Notes under the pieces: model-generated
What the model was told of the DNA's origin: nothing
What the model saw: only the letters and a program-made list of their open reading frames with translations
Database searches by the model: none
Shown here: piece after piece, positions 17,055 through 26,181 of the stretch
Position numbering within the stretch: the first letter of the stretch is position 1
Layout of the letters: the number at the start of each line of letters is the position of its first letter
From: Angelakisella massiliensis
Lineage (GTDB): Bacteria; Bacillota; Clostridia; Oscillospirales; Ruminococcaceae
Assembly: GCF_900104675.1 (NCBI RefSeq)
Contig: NZ_LT629945.1
Coordinates: 2,773,667 to 2,837,666, forward strand
DNA: 64,000 nt
Direction: 5' to 3'
Program-made: the position numbers and the translations under genes

Positions 17055-18374
17055 TTGAAGTTGAAATTGGCGATACTGTTGTCTATGCTTTTGCTGATGG
17101 TTTCCTGTGGGGGAGATACCGCTGCATCTTCCTCCTCCGCTTCCAGTCTTTCTCCCGCTGAATCTCAATCGCAACCTGTTGTCTCCCCCCAGCAATTGGA
17201 AGAGGAACAGCGTCTGGCCGCTTTGGCCGAGCAACAGGCTTTGGCCCAGCAGCGCGCGCTGATTTCCCAACAGCTTGAGCCTGAAATAGAAGAAATCTGC
17301 CGCAATTACAATGTAACCGGTATGAGCCTGGCAGTGTTTGATGAAAATGGAGTTTTTTATCAGCAAAGCTACGGATTTGCCAATGTGGAACAGCAAATTC
17401 CTGCTTCAGAGGATACGATTTATCGTATTGCTTCCATCTCCAAAAGCGTTACTGCGCTGCTGGCGCTGGAATTGACAGAGGAAGGATCGTTGTCGCCGGA
17501 ACAGCCGCTTCCAGCTCTTGGTGGCTGTGAAATCCTCAACCCCAACTTTCCGGACAAACCCATCACTCTGCGGCATCTGCTGACCCATACTGCCGGTATT
17601 TTTGACAGCGGCTCTTATTGGCAGGCAGTGGAATCTCCTTCCATCCCTCCACTGAACACCTTTTTATACACCTGCTATGGTGCGGAACCTGGAGAACAAT
17701 ACTGTTACAGCAATCTGGGAATGGGACTGGTCAGCGGTGTGATCGAGACCGCTTCCGGCCAGCGTTTTCTGAACTATACCCGGGAACAGATTTTTGAACC
17801 CATGGGCATAGACGCCGCCTATTCCTACACTCAGCTGGAACAAAAGGACCGGGTTGCGGACATTTACCAAAACGGTGAGCGTACTGTCCATATGGCGGAC
17901 TGGAGCAATATGAGCGCTAAATATACCAATCTGCCTTTAGGGCAGCTTTACGCCTTAGGTCATGGGGATTTATTCATCACTGCCAAGGACCTGACCCGCT
18001 TTGCCAGAATCATGGCGGGATGTCCCCAGGACGGCGAACCGGTAGTCCTTACGGGGTCCACACTTCAAATGATGCAGACCGTTCAGTTCAGTCAGGAACT
18101 GCCGGAGGAAAGCTATCCCAACGAGATCATGCGGGGATTGGGCACCCATATTACCGACCAGCTGGTACCGGACCGTCGGATGGTAGGACACCAGGGCAAT
18201 GCCTATGGTTCCATCTGCGGGATGTTCTTTGATCCTCAGCAAAAGAACGGATTTGTACTGTTGACAAACGGCTCCTCCTGTCAGACTGACCAAGCAGGGT
18301 TGTATCTGGTCAATAAAGAAACCGCTCAGGCCGTTTACAGTGCCTTTTTCGGTTTCACCCCAGCAACAGAATAA
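17055..18374 (+). CDS. Serine beta-lactamase-like hydrolase, lipoprotein
   Basis: A 439-residue class C-like (EstB/PBP4*-type) protein. The lipoprotein signal ends at Cys18 (MVSC), followed by a Ser-rich then Gln/Glu-rich linker. The catalytic domain (about 75-430) has SISK (Ser127, Lys130) as the SxxK motif, YSN (218-220), and a late HQGNAYG in the KTG position. Such proteins are usually esterases or D-amino-acid peptidases acting on wall peptides rather than true resistance enzymes. TTG at 17055 is the likely start; no in-frame ATG exists before 17085, and the ribosome site is weak. Confidence 0.83.
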   Translation: MKLKLAILLSMLLLMVSCGGDTAASSSSASSLSPAESQSQPVVSPQQLEEEQRLAALAEQQALAQQRALISQQLEPEIEEICRNYNVTGMSLAVFDENGVFYQQSYGFANVEQQIPASEDTIYRIASISKSVTALLALELTEEGSLSPEQPLPALGGCEILNPNFPDKPITLRHLLTHTAGIFDSGSYWQAVESPSIPPLNTFLYTCYGAEPGEQYCYSNLGMGLVSGVIETASGQRFLNYTREQIFEPMGIDAAYSYTQLEQKDRVADIYQNGERTVHMADWSNMSAKYTNLPLGQLYALGHGDLFITAKDLTRFARIMAGCPQDGEPVVLTGSTLQMMQTVQFSQELPEESYPNEIMRGLGTHITDQLVPDRRMVGHQGNAYGSICGMFFDPQQKNGFVLLTNGSSCQTDQAGLYLVNKETAQAVYSAFFGFTPATE

Positions 18375-18387
18375 TCTGTCAAACAAA

Positions 18388-18427
18388 AACAAGATCCTCT
18401 TTCGCTTCTGCGTCAGGGGATCTTGTT
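18388..18427. terminator. Bidirectional terminator between hydrolase and glycan operon
   Basis: 10-bp stem AACAAGATCC/GGATCTTGTT. The minus-strand reading continues into TTTTTGTTT, so it mainly ends the operon arriving from the right. Confidence 0.75.
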
Positions 18428-18433
18428 CTGTTC

Positions 18434-19498
18434 TCATCGGGTGGTCAGCTGCACCAGCTTCCATCCCTGATTAGTTTGGATGAAATCCAGACGGTAGCTG
18501 GAAGGATATCGGTATTCCTTATAACCCTGGTAAATGAGATAATCAAAGGAAAGGCTGGCGCTGAAAGCTCCTTCCCCTGCCACGGTAATCTCTTCCCGGA
18601 CCAGATTCTCATAGGCATATCCTGTATGTTCAATATACCAGCCGTTATAAAACTCCTGCATGGCCTGATAAAAGGGCGTACCCGGCAGTAAGTACTGATT
18701 GAGCTGATTTCTCTCAGCATCTGACGTAATAAAAGCCGCATAGGTCTTGGCAGCCTGCTCTGCCAGCGCCCAATATTCCTCGCTCTTCTCCTCTGTGGGA
18801 ATGACTGATACAGCAGCAGTCAGACTTTCTCCCTTTTCTTCCAGAGGTGTGACGGTACAGTTCATTCCCTCCGGCCCCTGGACAGACAGCTGAGGTGGGG
18901 CCAGAAAACCTTCCACCCGATAACTGAGCCACTGGGGTGCCTCTACGCCTTCCGGCAGCTGCTCGTAACCAGGCGCAGACTGCTGCCCTGTACAATATTC
19001 CTCTCCCAGCTGGAGTCCGTCCGCGGATACCGTTACAAAGGCCGGCGCTGATACCTCCACGGGAGGAATCGTTTTTACCTGTGTGCGTACCTGCCAGCTG
19101 TATTTGCTTCCCTCAGGAGCAGAAGACAGCTCCAATCGGGAAATTTCCCGGTCCGCCGTCATCAAAGCGTAGGTCTGTTCTCCGCTGCCGCTGACCCGAA
19201 CCAGAGCATAATCTTCCGGGAGCTCCTCATAGGTCCGCTGCAACCAGGCAATGTAGTCCTCCCGGTCCGCTATGGCTGTGGGCTGAAAACCGGATTCTTC
19301 ATAAATCGCATCCCACTGGCCGTCCCGTACCCGTTCCAGATACCGGCGGACAGAGGACTCCGGTGTATTGGCCTCATACCGGGCCAGTTCTCCCCACAGC
19401 CATCCCAAAGCCGCCGCCCCCAATATCAGCAGCACACCGGCAAAGATACACAACCCCATCAAAAACCGGTGACGGCTGCGCTTGGCTGAAACTGACAT
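18434..19498 (-). CDS. Membrane-anchored protein of unknown function
   Basis: I do not recognise a precise family. The 354-residue protein has a basic N-terminus and one membrane helix (about 14-36). A long extracellular part follows, with SVRRYLERVRDGQWDAIYE, a pattern like NTF2-like/DUF4878 domains, and a similar segment near the C-terminus (AERNQLNQYLLPGTPFYQAMQEFYNGW). It may hold two NTF2-like folds. It is the last gene of the PIG-L/GT2/NAGPA operon, 24 bp after the NAGPA gene, so a role at the cell surface with those enzymes is inferred. Confidence 0.7.
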   Translation of the reverse strand: MSVSAKRSRHRFLMGLCIFAGVLLILGAAALGWLWGELARYEANTPESSVRRYLERVRDGQWDAIYEESGFQPTAIADREDYIAWLQRTYEELPEDYALVRVSGSGEQTYALMTADREISRLELSSAPEGSKYSWQVRTQVKTIPPVEVSAPAFVTVSADGLQLGEEYCTGQQSAPGYEQLPEGVEAPQWLSYRVEGFLAPPQLSVQGPEGMNCTVTPLEEKGESLTAAVSVIPTEEKSEEYWALAEQAAKTYAAFITSDAERNQLNQYLLPGTPFYQAMQEFYNGWYIEHTGYAYENLVREEITVAGEGAFSASLSFDYLIYQGYKEYRYPSSYRLDFIQTNQGWKLVQLTTR

Positions 19499-19522
19499 GA
19501 TCCTTCTTCGCTCCTTTTGGAA

Positions 19523-20518
19523 TCATTTTACTACAAAAGCGGTAGGCAGAGGGCGGGAACCGTACAGCGACGCGCAAACATTCTGCACCTCTCCATTATA
19601 TACCAGCATACTGGAGGAACCTCCGTCCAGGTTGGCGGCATTGACCGCTCCATATTCCAGCATTACATCAATACAATCCTTATAAGTAGCTCCAATGCTG
19701 TGAGCCTGGCGTCCGTCGATGACCAGCATCAGCACCGCTCCATCCGCCCGCTGGCCCAAAACGGTGCGGGGATTCAGGCCGCCGCCGGAACCGGCCACAT
19801 CCAAAGCCTTGCCGTTGACAATGAAGGTGGGGCCGAAGGAAACCGCGTCCCGGATGCCCCGTTCCAGACACTCCCGTCCGGTCATGGTGCCCACCACCAG
19901 CTGATCATTTGTATCAAAGCCCACAATAGGCTGAGGACTGTCCATGCCGCCGTTGAGCAGCTGGCCGTCCTTGATGACGATGCCCAAGGGCATACCGCCC
20001 TTTCCCACGCCGCCTTCATCCAGGAAACCGCCGCCGTTGATGGCCGCCACAGCGTTTTCCTGCTTGGCGAAATCCTCCACACGGACGCCGGAAGCTTCCT
20101 TGTCAAAAACCGGGGCCACCGCCACCTCCACCCGGGAGGGATCATGCACAATCAGCATCTTTCCCTTGAAGGTGGGGCCTGTGACGTCCACCAGCTCGAT
20201 GGTATCCTTGGGCACACTCTGGTCCCCTTGCTCAAACTCCATCTTTTCGGTCACTTCCACCGTTTCCACCACGGAGTTTTTGGCCCGAATGGCGTCGATC
20301 TCCTCCTGGGAGAAGCAGATATAAGCCATAAACTTTGCAGCACTCGTCTCCATCACTGTATTGACAAACAGGTCCCGGGCTGTGGGCGAGGGGCCTTTAC
20401 AGACAATGATGATGGCCCCCAACAGCAAAAGCAGCACCATCAGCAGTGTCACCCCCAGCACCGCCAGGGTTCGCAGAACGATCCGCTTTCCCCTGCCGGC
20501 GCGGACGGATTCAGTCAT
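19523..20518 (-). CDS. NAGPA-domain (phosphodiester glycosidase family) membrane protein
   Basis: A 331-residue protein with a single N-terminal membrane helix (about 12-36) and a large extracytoplasmic domain with NAGPA signatures: AAINGGGFLDEGG, PLGIVIKDGQLL, ANLDGGSSSMLVYNG and a C-terminal RPLPTAFVV. NAGPA-type domains hydrolyse sugar-phosphodiester bonds, in bacteria probably in exopolysaccharide or teichoic acid modification. ATG at 20518 overlaps the glycosyltransferase end by 8 bp, so the two are translationally coupled. Confidence 0.88.
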   Translation of the reverse strand: MTESVRAGRGKRIVLRTLAVLGVTLLMVLLLLLGAIIIVCKGPSPTARDLFVNTVMETSAAKFMAYICFSQEEIDAIRAKNSVVETVEVTEKMEFEQGDQSVPKDTIELVDVTGPTFKGKMLIVHDPSRVEVAVAPVFDKEASGVRVEDFAKQENAVAAINGGGFLDEGGVGKGGMPLGIVIKDGQLLNGGMDSPQPIVGFDTNDQLVVGTMTGRECLERGIRDAVSFGPTFIVNGKALDVAGSGGGLNPRTVLGQRADGAVLMLVIDGRQAHSIGATYKDCIDVMLEYGAVNAANLDGGSSSMLVYNGEVQNVCASLYGSRPLPTAFVVK

Positions 20519-21596
20519 GGACAGGTTCCTCCTTTTTCTCAGCGGAGCCCTTTTTGGGGGCAAAAACCCACTGTCTCTGAATCTGAAAGCTGATAAAAAA
20601 CAGCAGTGTATCGGTGATGATCTTGGCTGCTACCGACGGCAAAAACAGCACTGCCGACAGCAGATAAACGCCGCCATAGCTGGCCGCTGTCTGGATGACA
20701 CATAAGGTATAGTACCGGACCATGGCGGGACCGGGGCGTTCCCGGCTGGCAAACACCAGCGTACGGTTCCCGGCGAAATTGCACAGGGAAGAAACCACCC
20801 GGGCGATCACAGTGGCCCCCAGCAGCCTTAATTCAGGTCCCACTCCTCCCAGCAGCCAGTCAAGGAGCGTAAACAAGGCCACATCCAACACCGTGGACCC
20901 CAAACTCACCGAAAGAAACCGGAAAATCTGCCGGTAAATGGCCAGGGAATCCTTCAGAGGATTAAAATGTGAGGTGGCGTTCTGATCCAAATAGACGGTA
21001 CGGATCGGCACCTCCACAATGGGAACTCTCAGCTTGGAGGTGGCAAGAAGCATATTGGTTTCGTATTCATACCGGTCCCCCGGCACATCCAGCAGCGCCC
21101 GGAGAAAATCCTTTCCCATAGCCCGCAGACCTGTCTGGGTGTCGGACACCCGAACACCACACAGAAAACGGAAACACCAGGCTGTGGCTTTGTTGCCGAA
21201 AGCGCTGCGGAAAGGAACGTCCTTGCCGTCAAAGCGGCGCACCCCCAGCACCAGGCTTTCCGGCGCCTTCTCCAGCGCCTGGGCACACCGCACCGCGTCC
21301 TGGGGATCATGCTGGCCATCCCCGTCCACTGTCACCACGCCCACATCCTCTTCACAGTGCTCCAAAAACCAGGCAAAAGCAGTTTTGAGGGCTTTGCCCT
21401 TACCGCCGTTTTGCTCATGGCGCAGCAGAACACAGCCGGGCTGCTCCTGAGCCTGGCGAAAAAAGGCTTCATAATCCTTTCCGCTGCCGTCATCCACCAG
21501 AATGACCCGCTCAAAACCCGCCTGCCGCAGCCCCGAGAGTACACCGGATAACTTCTCATCCGGCTTATACGACGGTACCACTGCCATTACTTTCAT
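20511..21596 (-). CDS. GT2 glycosyltransferase fused to GtrA-type membrane domain
   Basis: A 361-residue fusion. The GT-A domain (1-220) has VVPSYKPDEKL, Asp35-Asp36 (VDDGSG) for nucleotide binding and DGDGQHD (91-97), as in dolichyl/polyprenyl phosphate sugar transferases. The C-terminal 130 residues form four membrane helices of the GtrA family, proposed to flip or anchor the lipid-linked sugar. It probably makes an undecaprenyl-phosphate sugar donor for surface glycosylation. ATG 21596 overlaps the PIG-L stop by 4 bp (ATGA). The following NAGPA gene overlaps its end. Confidence 0.9.
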   Translation of the reverse strand: MKVMAVVPSYKPDEKLSGVLSGLRQAGFERVILVDDGSGKDYEAFFRQAQEQPGCVLLRHEQNGGKGKALKTAFAWFLEHCEEDVGVVTVDGDGQHDPQDAVRCAQALEKAPESLVLGVRRFDGKDVPFRSAFGNKATAWCFRFLCGVRVSDTQTGLRAMGKDFLRALLDVPGDRYEYETNMLLATSKLRVPIVEVPIRTVYLDQNATSHFNPLKDSLAIYRQIFRFLSVSLGSTVLDVALFTLLDWLLGGVGPELRLLGATVIARVVSSLCNFAGNRTLVFASRERPGPAMVRYYTLCVIQTAASYGGVYLLSAVLFLPSVAAKIITDTLLFFISFQIQRQWVFAPKKGSAEKKEEPVHD

Positions 21597-22948
21597 GGAT
21601 TTCGTCCCCTTTTTCTCTTGATAAAAATACTCAATACCAGGAACACCAGCACCACTGCCCCCAAAGCAGGCCAGACAAAAGATTTCCACTGGGGCTGATG
21701 CTGGGGCCCCGCCTGACTGCTCTCCTGTTCCGGTGGAATCTCCGGCTGGGAGGGCTGGGGCTCAGGCTCTTCCACCGGCGGCTGATAGTCGGAATAATCC
21801 TCCTCCGTCAGCCCTTCAAAGAAATCGTTTTTCGCCTCATCCGGCCCAATGGTACTGCGATAAAGGCCAAAAAGCCGGCAGTCGTAGGGGCCAAAATCCT
21901 CCACCTTGAAGAAGGTTTGCTGAGAAACATGCTTTTCAAACCCAAGCCGCGCCATTTCCACCGCTGTCTTTCCGTCAAAGGCTTCCAGCGGGATGCTCCA
22001 ATCCATCACCACCGGGTTCTCGGAATAAAGATGGAGATAGGTTTTGGGAACATCCCAAACGCCCCACTTCTCTGCGCTTTCAGGGTACTCTTCCGGGTCG
22101 CCGCTCAGCTCCAGCGCCTGCTGTAAGGTATAGGTATTGTACATATGAGCGCCGTGGCCGTATTCCCCGTTGACATCATGGCCCACCACCACTTCCGGTT
22201 TGAACCTCCGCAGCTGCTCCACCTGCCAGGCAATGGCTGTCTGTTCATCATAGAGGCTGCGGGCTTCCTCCAGGCTCCCCGCATACTGGTCCACAAAGTC
22301 CGACATAATGGGATATGCCCGCACTCCCACCGTCCACAAACCGTTGAGCAGCTCATGAGGCCGGTAAGGCTCCCCCCAATGGTTGGTGAAATAGGCTACC
22401 TGAACCTTTTTCCCCAGTTCTCCGGCATAGTAGGGCATCGTGCCGCCGAAAAACAGGTGCTCATCATCGGCGTGGGTAGGCAGCAGCAACAGGTCCGCGT
22501 CCTCCAAAGGGGGCTGCCACTGCTGTACCCAATCCGGGATCTCCCCTTCTCCAAATGCGTAAATATCGCAGCACAAAGCCCCCTGAGGAAGCTCCAAAAC
22601 CGCTTTTGTCACTGGAGCCTCCAGGGGAATATACTCATGGATAAAGCCATATTGACCGCCGGTAATAACGGTTTCTCCTGCTTGTCCCGTCCAATTTCCC
22701 GGCGGCTGATCCCAAATCACATAAAGAGCGGAAAAGGGCGTCTCACTTTCCACCGTCAGCGCTCCCCCTGGCCATTGGATCTTGGTGGTGCGGTTGCTGT
22801 CCGCCAGCATCCACTGGACAGCCCCCTGCTTGTCCGTCATGGTACATACTGCTTCAGGGGCTTGCTCTGCCCACGCTGTCACAGGCCAGCAGCCGATCAC
22901 CAGCACCAGCGCTGTCAGCAGGCAAATCCATCTGTATCTGTTTTTCAC
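21593..22948 (-). CDS. PIG-L family deacetylase, secreted and membrane-anchored
   Basis: A 451-residue protein with signal peptide (1-27, ending AWA), an N-terminal beta-rich region, and a PIG-L/LmbE domain. The zinc motif is THADDEH (158-164), and NGEYGHGAHMYNTY carries the second histidine. A Pro/Glu/Gln-rich linker and one C-terminal helix followed by KRKRGR anchor it outside the membrane. The family removes N-acetyl groups from GlcNAc-containing glycolipids or glycans. It is the first gene of the four-gene envelope operon, with a 4-bp overlap with the glycosyltransferase. Confidence 0.88.
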   Translation of the reverse strand: MKNRYRWICLLTALVLVIGCWPVTAWAEQAPEAVCTMTDKQGAVQWMLADSNRTTKIQWPGGALTVESETPFSALYVIWDQPPGNWTGQAGETVITGGQYGFIHEYIPLEAPVTKAVLELPQGALCCDIYAFGEGEIPDWVQQWQPPLEDADLLLLPTHADDEHLFFGGTMPYYAGELGKKVQVAYFTNHWGEPYRPHELLNGLWTVGVRAYPIMSDFVDQYAGSLEEARSLYDEQTAIAWQVEQLRRFKPEVVVGHDVNGEYGHGAHMYNTYTLQQALELSGDPEEYPESAEKWGVWDVPKTYLHLYSENPVVMDWSIPLEAFDGKTAVEMARLGFEKHVSQQTFFKVEDFGPYDCRLFGLYRSTIGPDEAKNDFFEGLTEEDYSDYQPPVEEPEPQPSQPEIPPEQESSQAGPQHQPQWKSFVWPALGAVVLVFLVLSIFIKRKRGRNP

Positions 22949-23254
22949 CTCGCCGCCTCCTCCAGCTTCCCCCGACTGCTTCGCTGAGAAAAAATCTCGC
23001 CTTTCTGTAAGCTGCCGGTCAGAAAGCCGTTTCCATTTGAGTTTACGGTATCATTTTACTTCATCACTTGAAATGTGACATTTATGACAATCTTTACCCA
23101 TTCTAACATATCGGCTCATACTTTGCCAGCGGAAAGAGGGGAAAGATTTTTTCTTTTCCTGCGTCCTGCCATTTTCACCTGCATCCAGCTTTTCAGTCAA
23201 TAAAACAGCCCTCTTCCACCCATAAAACGGAAGAGGGCCGCTGTTTGTTGCACC
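22949..23254. other. Intergenic region
   Basis: No gene seen. The left part should hold the promoter of the PIG-L operon (minus strand), though I found no convincing -35/-10 pair. The right part holds the terminator at 23201-23238. Confidence 0.5.
23201..23238 (-). terminator. Terminator of the YjdF-like gene
   Basis: Perfect stem GCCCTCTTCC/GGAAGAGGGC (23208-23217 with 23229-23238). The minus-strand reading continues TGTTTTATT. Confidence 0.8.
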
Positions 23255-24135
23255 TTATTGATTATTTTCTTCTGACGGGGCAGAAACCTTTTCATTTTCT
23301 TCCCCTGTAATGACCTGAGGAATGAATTGTCTGGCAAACCGCCCGGTCCCTCTTTGTTTAACATAGAAAAAGCCGATAAAGGAGAACACCACCGCACCGA
23401 TAAAATTCACAAACAGATCCTTCATGGTGTCGTTGATGCCGATATCCAGGTATCCTCCAAGGCCCAGAGCCCGTTGGGAACCGTCGGCTGTAACCACGAT
23501 CACATCGGTGATATGGCGGATAATTTCAGGATGATTGCCGCCTGTGGGGTCCAGCATCACCGTGCTGATGGCATGGACTACTGTATCCTTCTGCATATCC
23601 AGGAAAAAGATGTTGTCCATCCCCCACTCAAAAACTCCCAAAGCACCCCTACGGTCATGGAAAAACAGAAGGCCGCCACCGCCAGATAAAGGGGCGAAAG
23701 GGAAAAGCTGAACCGTCCGCCGCGGTTGAGGATATCCACCAGAGAAAAACCGATAGCCGCACACAAAAAGCCGTTCAAAGTATGAAGCATGGTGTCCCAG
23801 TAAGGGAACTGAATATAGTAGGCCCGGATCTCCCCCAAAATCTCCGCGGAAAAGATAAACAGCAGAATGATGATTTCCAGCGTATCAGGAACATCGATGC
23901 GGATGGTCCGCTCAATAAAGCTGGGAAGGGTGAAAAGGAACAGCGTCAGCACACAGAGAAACACATTTTCAAAGTTGCCGTTAAAAAACTGGGCCACCAT
24001 CACCATCATGACCAGCACACGCAGCACCACATAAACAATGGTCACCGGTTTGTTTTCCGTCAGCTTTTCCCGCAAGGTCTTTCGGCGCTTCTCCGGCCCG
24101 TTGGAACTGTTTCCTTTTTTCTTCATCTTCTTCAT
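23255..24135 (-). pseudogene. YjdF/DUF2238-like integral membrane protein, frameshifted
   Basis: A polytopic membrane protein of unknown function. The first frame runs from ATG 24135 (or 24126, better spaced from AAGGA) through about six helices with PYWDTMLHTLNGFLCAAIGF, then breaks after GVLWEF. The second frame continues with EWGMDN and a last helix, ending at 23255. Adding one base to the five-A run at 23630-23634 (TTTTT on the coding strand) gives the conserved WEFFEWGMDN block and one frame of about 290 residues. Both halves look well preserved, so this is either a fresh mutation or a sequencing error. Confidence 0.8.
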
Positions 24136-24266
24136 TCCTTCCAGCCGCCGTCAGCAGCTCCTTATTGCCACTCTTCAGGCCACGGTATTCCCCACTCTGC
24201 CAGAGCAGGGGCCACAGACACCATTACCCCTGTAAAAACCATCAGGCAGATCGCATGGGCCGAGCT

Positions 24267-24509
24267 TCATCGGTCCACTGTATGTCCGCAATGGGGACAA
24301 TACAGGCCGCAGCCTCTGTCCAGAAATCCTCCGCAATGGGGGCACCTCCAGAAAAGGGTCAGAAAGACAATCTCCCCCACCAGTACCAGACATCCCAGAA
24401 GGATCAGAGGGATCAGCCTGAGGCCCGCACCGGCCAGTATCACAACAAGCCCCAGAATACACAGCAGCAATGCGATTTGTCTTACTTTTTTCAGCGGTAT
24501 CCTTTTCAC
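24267..24509 (-). CDS. Small membrane protein with zinc ribbon
   Basis: An 80-residue protein with a basic N-terminus, two membrane helices (about 10-50) and a C-terminal zinc ribbon with two CPHCG knuckles. GTG at 24509 follows GGGAGG at about 7 bp. Function is not recognisable; zinc ribbons of this form often serve protein contacts. Confidence 0.65.
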   Translation of the reverse strand: MKRIPLKKVRQIALLLCILGLVVILAGAGLRLIPLILLGCLVLVGEIVFLTLFWRCPHCGGFLDRGCGLYCPHCGHTVDR

Positions 24510-24541
24510 AGAAGCACCTCCCTGGAGAATTATGTTTTCTT

Positions 24542-25293
24542 TCATAAACAGTTTAGCACAGCGGCGAAGTCCCGGCAACTACATTCTCCTGTTTCACTGT
24601 TTTTCCCTGCGGTAATATCAGCAGCATAGCCGCTCTCACTGCCGCGGCATTTTTCCATTTTCTGCCGGTACCAAAAATAGGAGCAGACACAAGGGATCAG
24701 GGCAGCCGCCAGAATCGCTGTCATCAGGCTCCAAAAAAGGACCTTTTCCGGCAGCAGCAATGCGGCGGGTATCCCATAAAGTCCTGCCGCAAAAAATAAC
24801 TTGCCGCACAGGCGATTGGTCCGGTTCCAAACATCCGGGTCGGACAGGGTCCATGGGTCCGCACACCCATGAAAAAATTGTTCTTCACCTTCGGCAGCAG
24901 ATTACCCAGAGTCAAAAACAGGACGCTGACCAAAATCGTCACTGCCTGATACACCACGATCCGCCCCGGCCAGAAAGATTCCGACAAAATCATCAGCGTT
25001 ACCAGCACCAAAACCCCCATGGTCATCAGGGAAAGAAGTTCGTAGTACCGCTGAAACCGTTTATAATTTTCCTGCCGGGGATCAATGCGGGGCAGATACA
25101 AAAACATTGGTCCCATTATCACAGACAGTCCACCGATGAGCAGCAGTTCTTTCTTTTCGCCATACCGCACCACCCCATCAAAGCCCCATTGCAGCGGCAC
25201 CTGCTGGGGCAAGTTGGTATAACACAGCAGAATCAGCACCAGAGGTAAGAAGGATAAGATCCACAACAGCCCAGAATACTTCTTATTTTGCAT
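24542..25293 (-). pseudogene. SdpI-like immunity/signal membrane protein, frameshifted
   Basis: In Bacillus, SdpI confers immunity to the SdpC toxin and sequesters the repressor SdpR. The first frame has a DUF1648-type start (LPQQVPLQWGFDG) and helices up to NLLPKVKNNFFMGVRT, then turns to nonsense. Adding one base to GGG at 24855-24857 (CCC on the coding strand) restores the family continuation PWTLSDPDVWNRTNRLCGKLF and two further helices, ending at 24542. Restored length is about 250 residues. ATG 25293 overlaps the ArsR-type regulator by 11 bp, the usual sdpR-sdpI order. No sdpC-like toxin gene is visible. Confidence 0.8.
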
Positions 25294-25561
25294 CCCCGTT
25301 CTCCCCTTTCAAAGACGCCGCCCAGACCATAATTTCATCCAGAACAGAGGTGTTCAGTTCATAATAAATATACTTCCCCCGCCGGTCATCACTGATCAGT
25401 CCCGCTTCCTTGAGCACCGCAAGATGATGGGAAATGGTGGGAGCGGTCATCTGAAAACTGCCGGAAATCTCCCCCGCCGTTTTTGCTCCGTCCCGCAGCA
25501 GTTCCAGTATCTCTCGCCTGGTGCTGTCGGAAAGGGCTTTGAAGGTCTGCTGAAATCCCAC
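25283..25561 (-). CDS. ArsR-family regulator, SdpR-like
   Basis: A 92-residue winged-helix repressor with FKALSDSTRREILELL and the recognition region MTAPTISHHLAVLKEAGLI. No metal-binding CxC motif is present, in keeping with SdpR rather than metal sensors. GTG 25561 sits 8 bp after AAGGGG; a TTG at 25579 is less likely. It overlaps the sdpI-like gene. AATTAGAAGATGATCTAAAT upstream resembles an autoregulatory inverted repeat, next to a TATAAT box. Confidence 0.82.
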   Translation of the reverse strand: MGFQQTFKALSDSTRREILELLRDGAKTAGEISGSFQMTAPTISHHLAVLKEAGLISDDRRGKYIYYELNTSVLDEIMVWAASLKGENGDAK

Positions 25562-25715
25562 TTTGAGTACCCCTTCCAATTATATTTAGATCATCTTCTA
25601 ATTGAATGTTATCACAGGCCATCGTCATCGTCAAGAACATTTCGATATTTATCTAAATATTGCCAAAAGCGATGTTTCCATTCTCTATTCCATATCGTCG
25701 CCAAAAGGGGATGGG

Positions 25716-25764
25716 AAAAAGCAAAAGCTGTTCCTGGGGGAGTGCCATTTTCCCAAGAACAGCT
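25716..25764 (-). terminator. Terminator of the 126-residue membrane protein gene
   Basis: Stem AGCTGTTC/GAACAGCT (25726-25733 with 25757-25764) extended by TGGG/CCCA. The minus-strand reading continues TTTTGCTTTTT. Confidence 0.7.
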
Positions 25765-25800
25765 GGCAGAACCATCATTTGGCTTTAAACAATGGGCAGC

Positions 25801-26181
25801 TTATTCATATTTTTTACCCATAAGATACATGGGAATAAACAGGCCTCCCAGAAGGAGCATCAGCATCACAAAATTGCCCATCCCGGTCCACAGCTTTGGC
25901 CCAATCATCAGACTGAGACCTGGAACAATCACCAGGGATAAACAAGCCCAGCTCCGTGCCACGTTGACAATATGGGGCCAGTTGCGGTTGCTCATACGCA
26001 GACCCAACAGATTCATTCGAAACGGTCCGTCATACATCGCAGAGATCTTGTTTTCATCATAGTAAGCCGGCAGCTTCAATGGGACAAAAAAGCAAAAGTA
26101 AATGCCAAAGCCGGCAGCCAGACCCACACTGGTCCAAAAGGGTTCCGTCAGAACTCCATGCAGGCGGATACCATAAGTCAT
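25801..26181 (-). CDS. Small integral membrane protein, possibly 5'-truncated
   Basis: A 126-residue protein with three to four hydrophobic segments (about 10-35, 75-95, 100-122) and a polar loop DENKISAMYDGPFRMNLLGL. I do not recognise the family. The apparent start codon at 26181 lies inside the remnant of the oppositely oriented DUF4867 gene, and no ribosome site is visible. The true N-terminus may therefore have been lost when the two sequences were joined. Confidence 0.5.
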   Translation of the reverse strand: MTYGIRLHGVLTEPFWTSVGLAAGFGIYFCFFVPLKLPAYYDENKISAMYDGPFRMNLLGLRMSNRNWPHIVNVARSWACLSLVIVPGLSLMIGPKLWTGMGNFVMLMLLLGGLFIPMYLMGKKYE

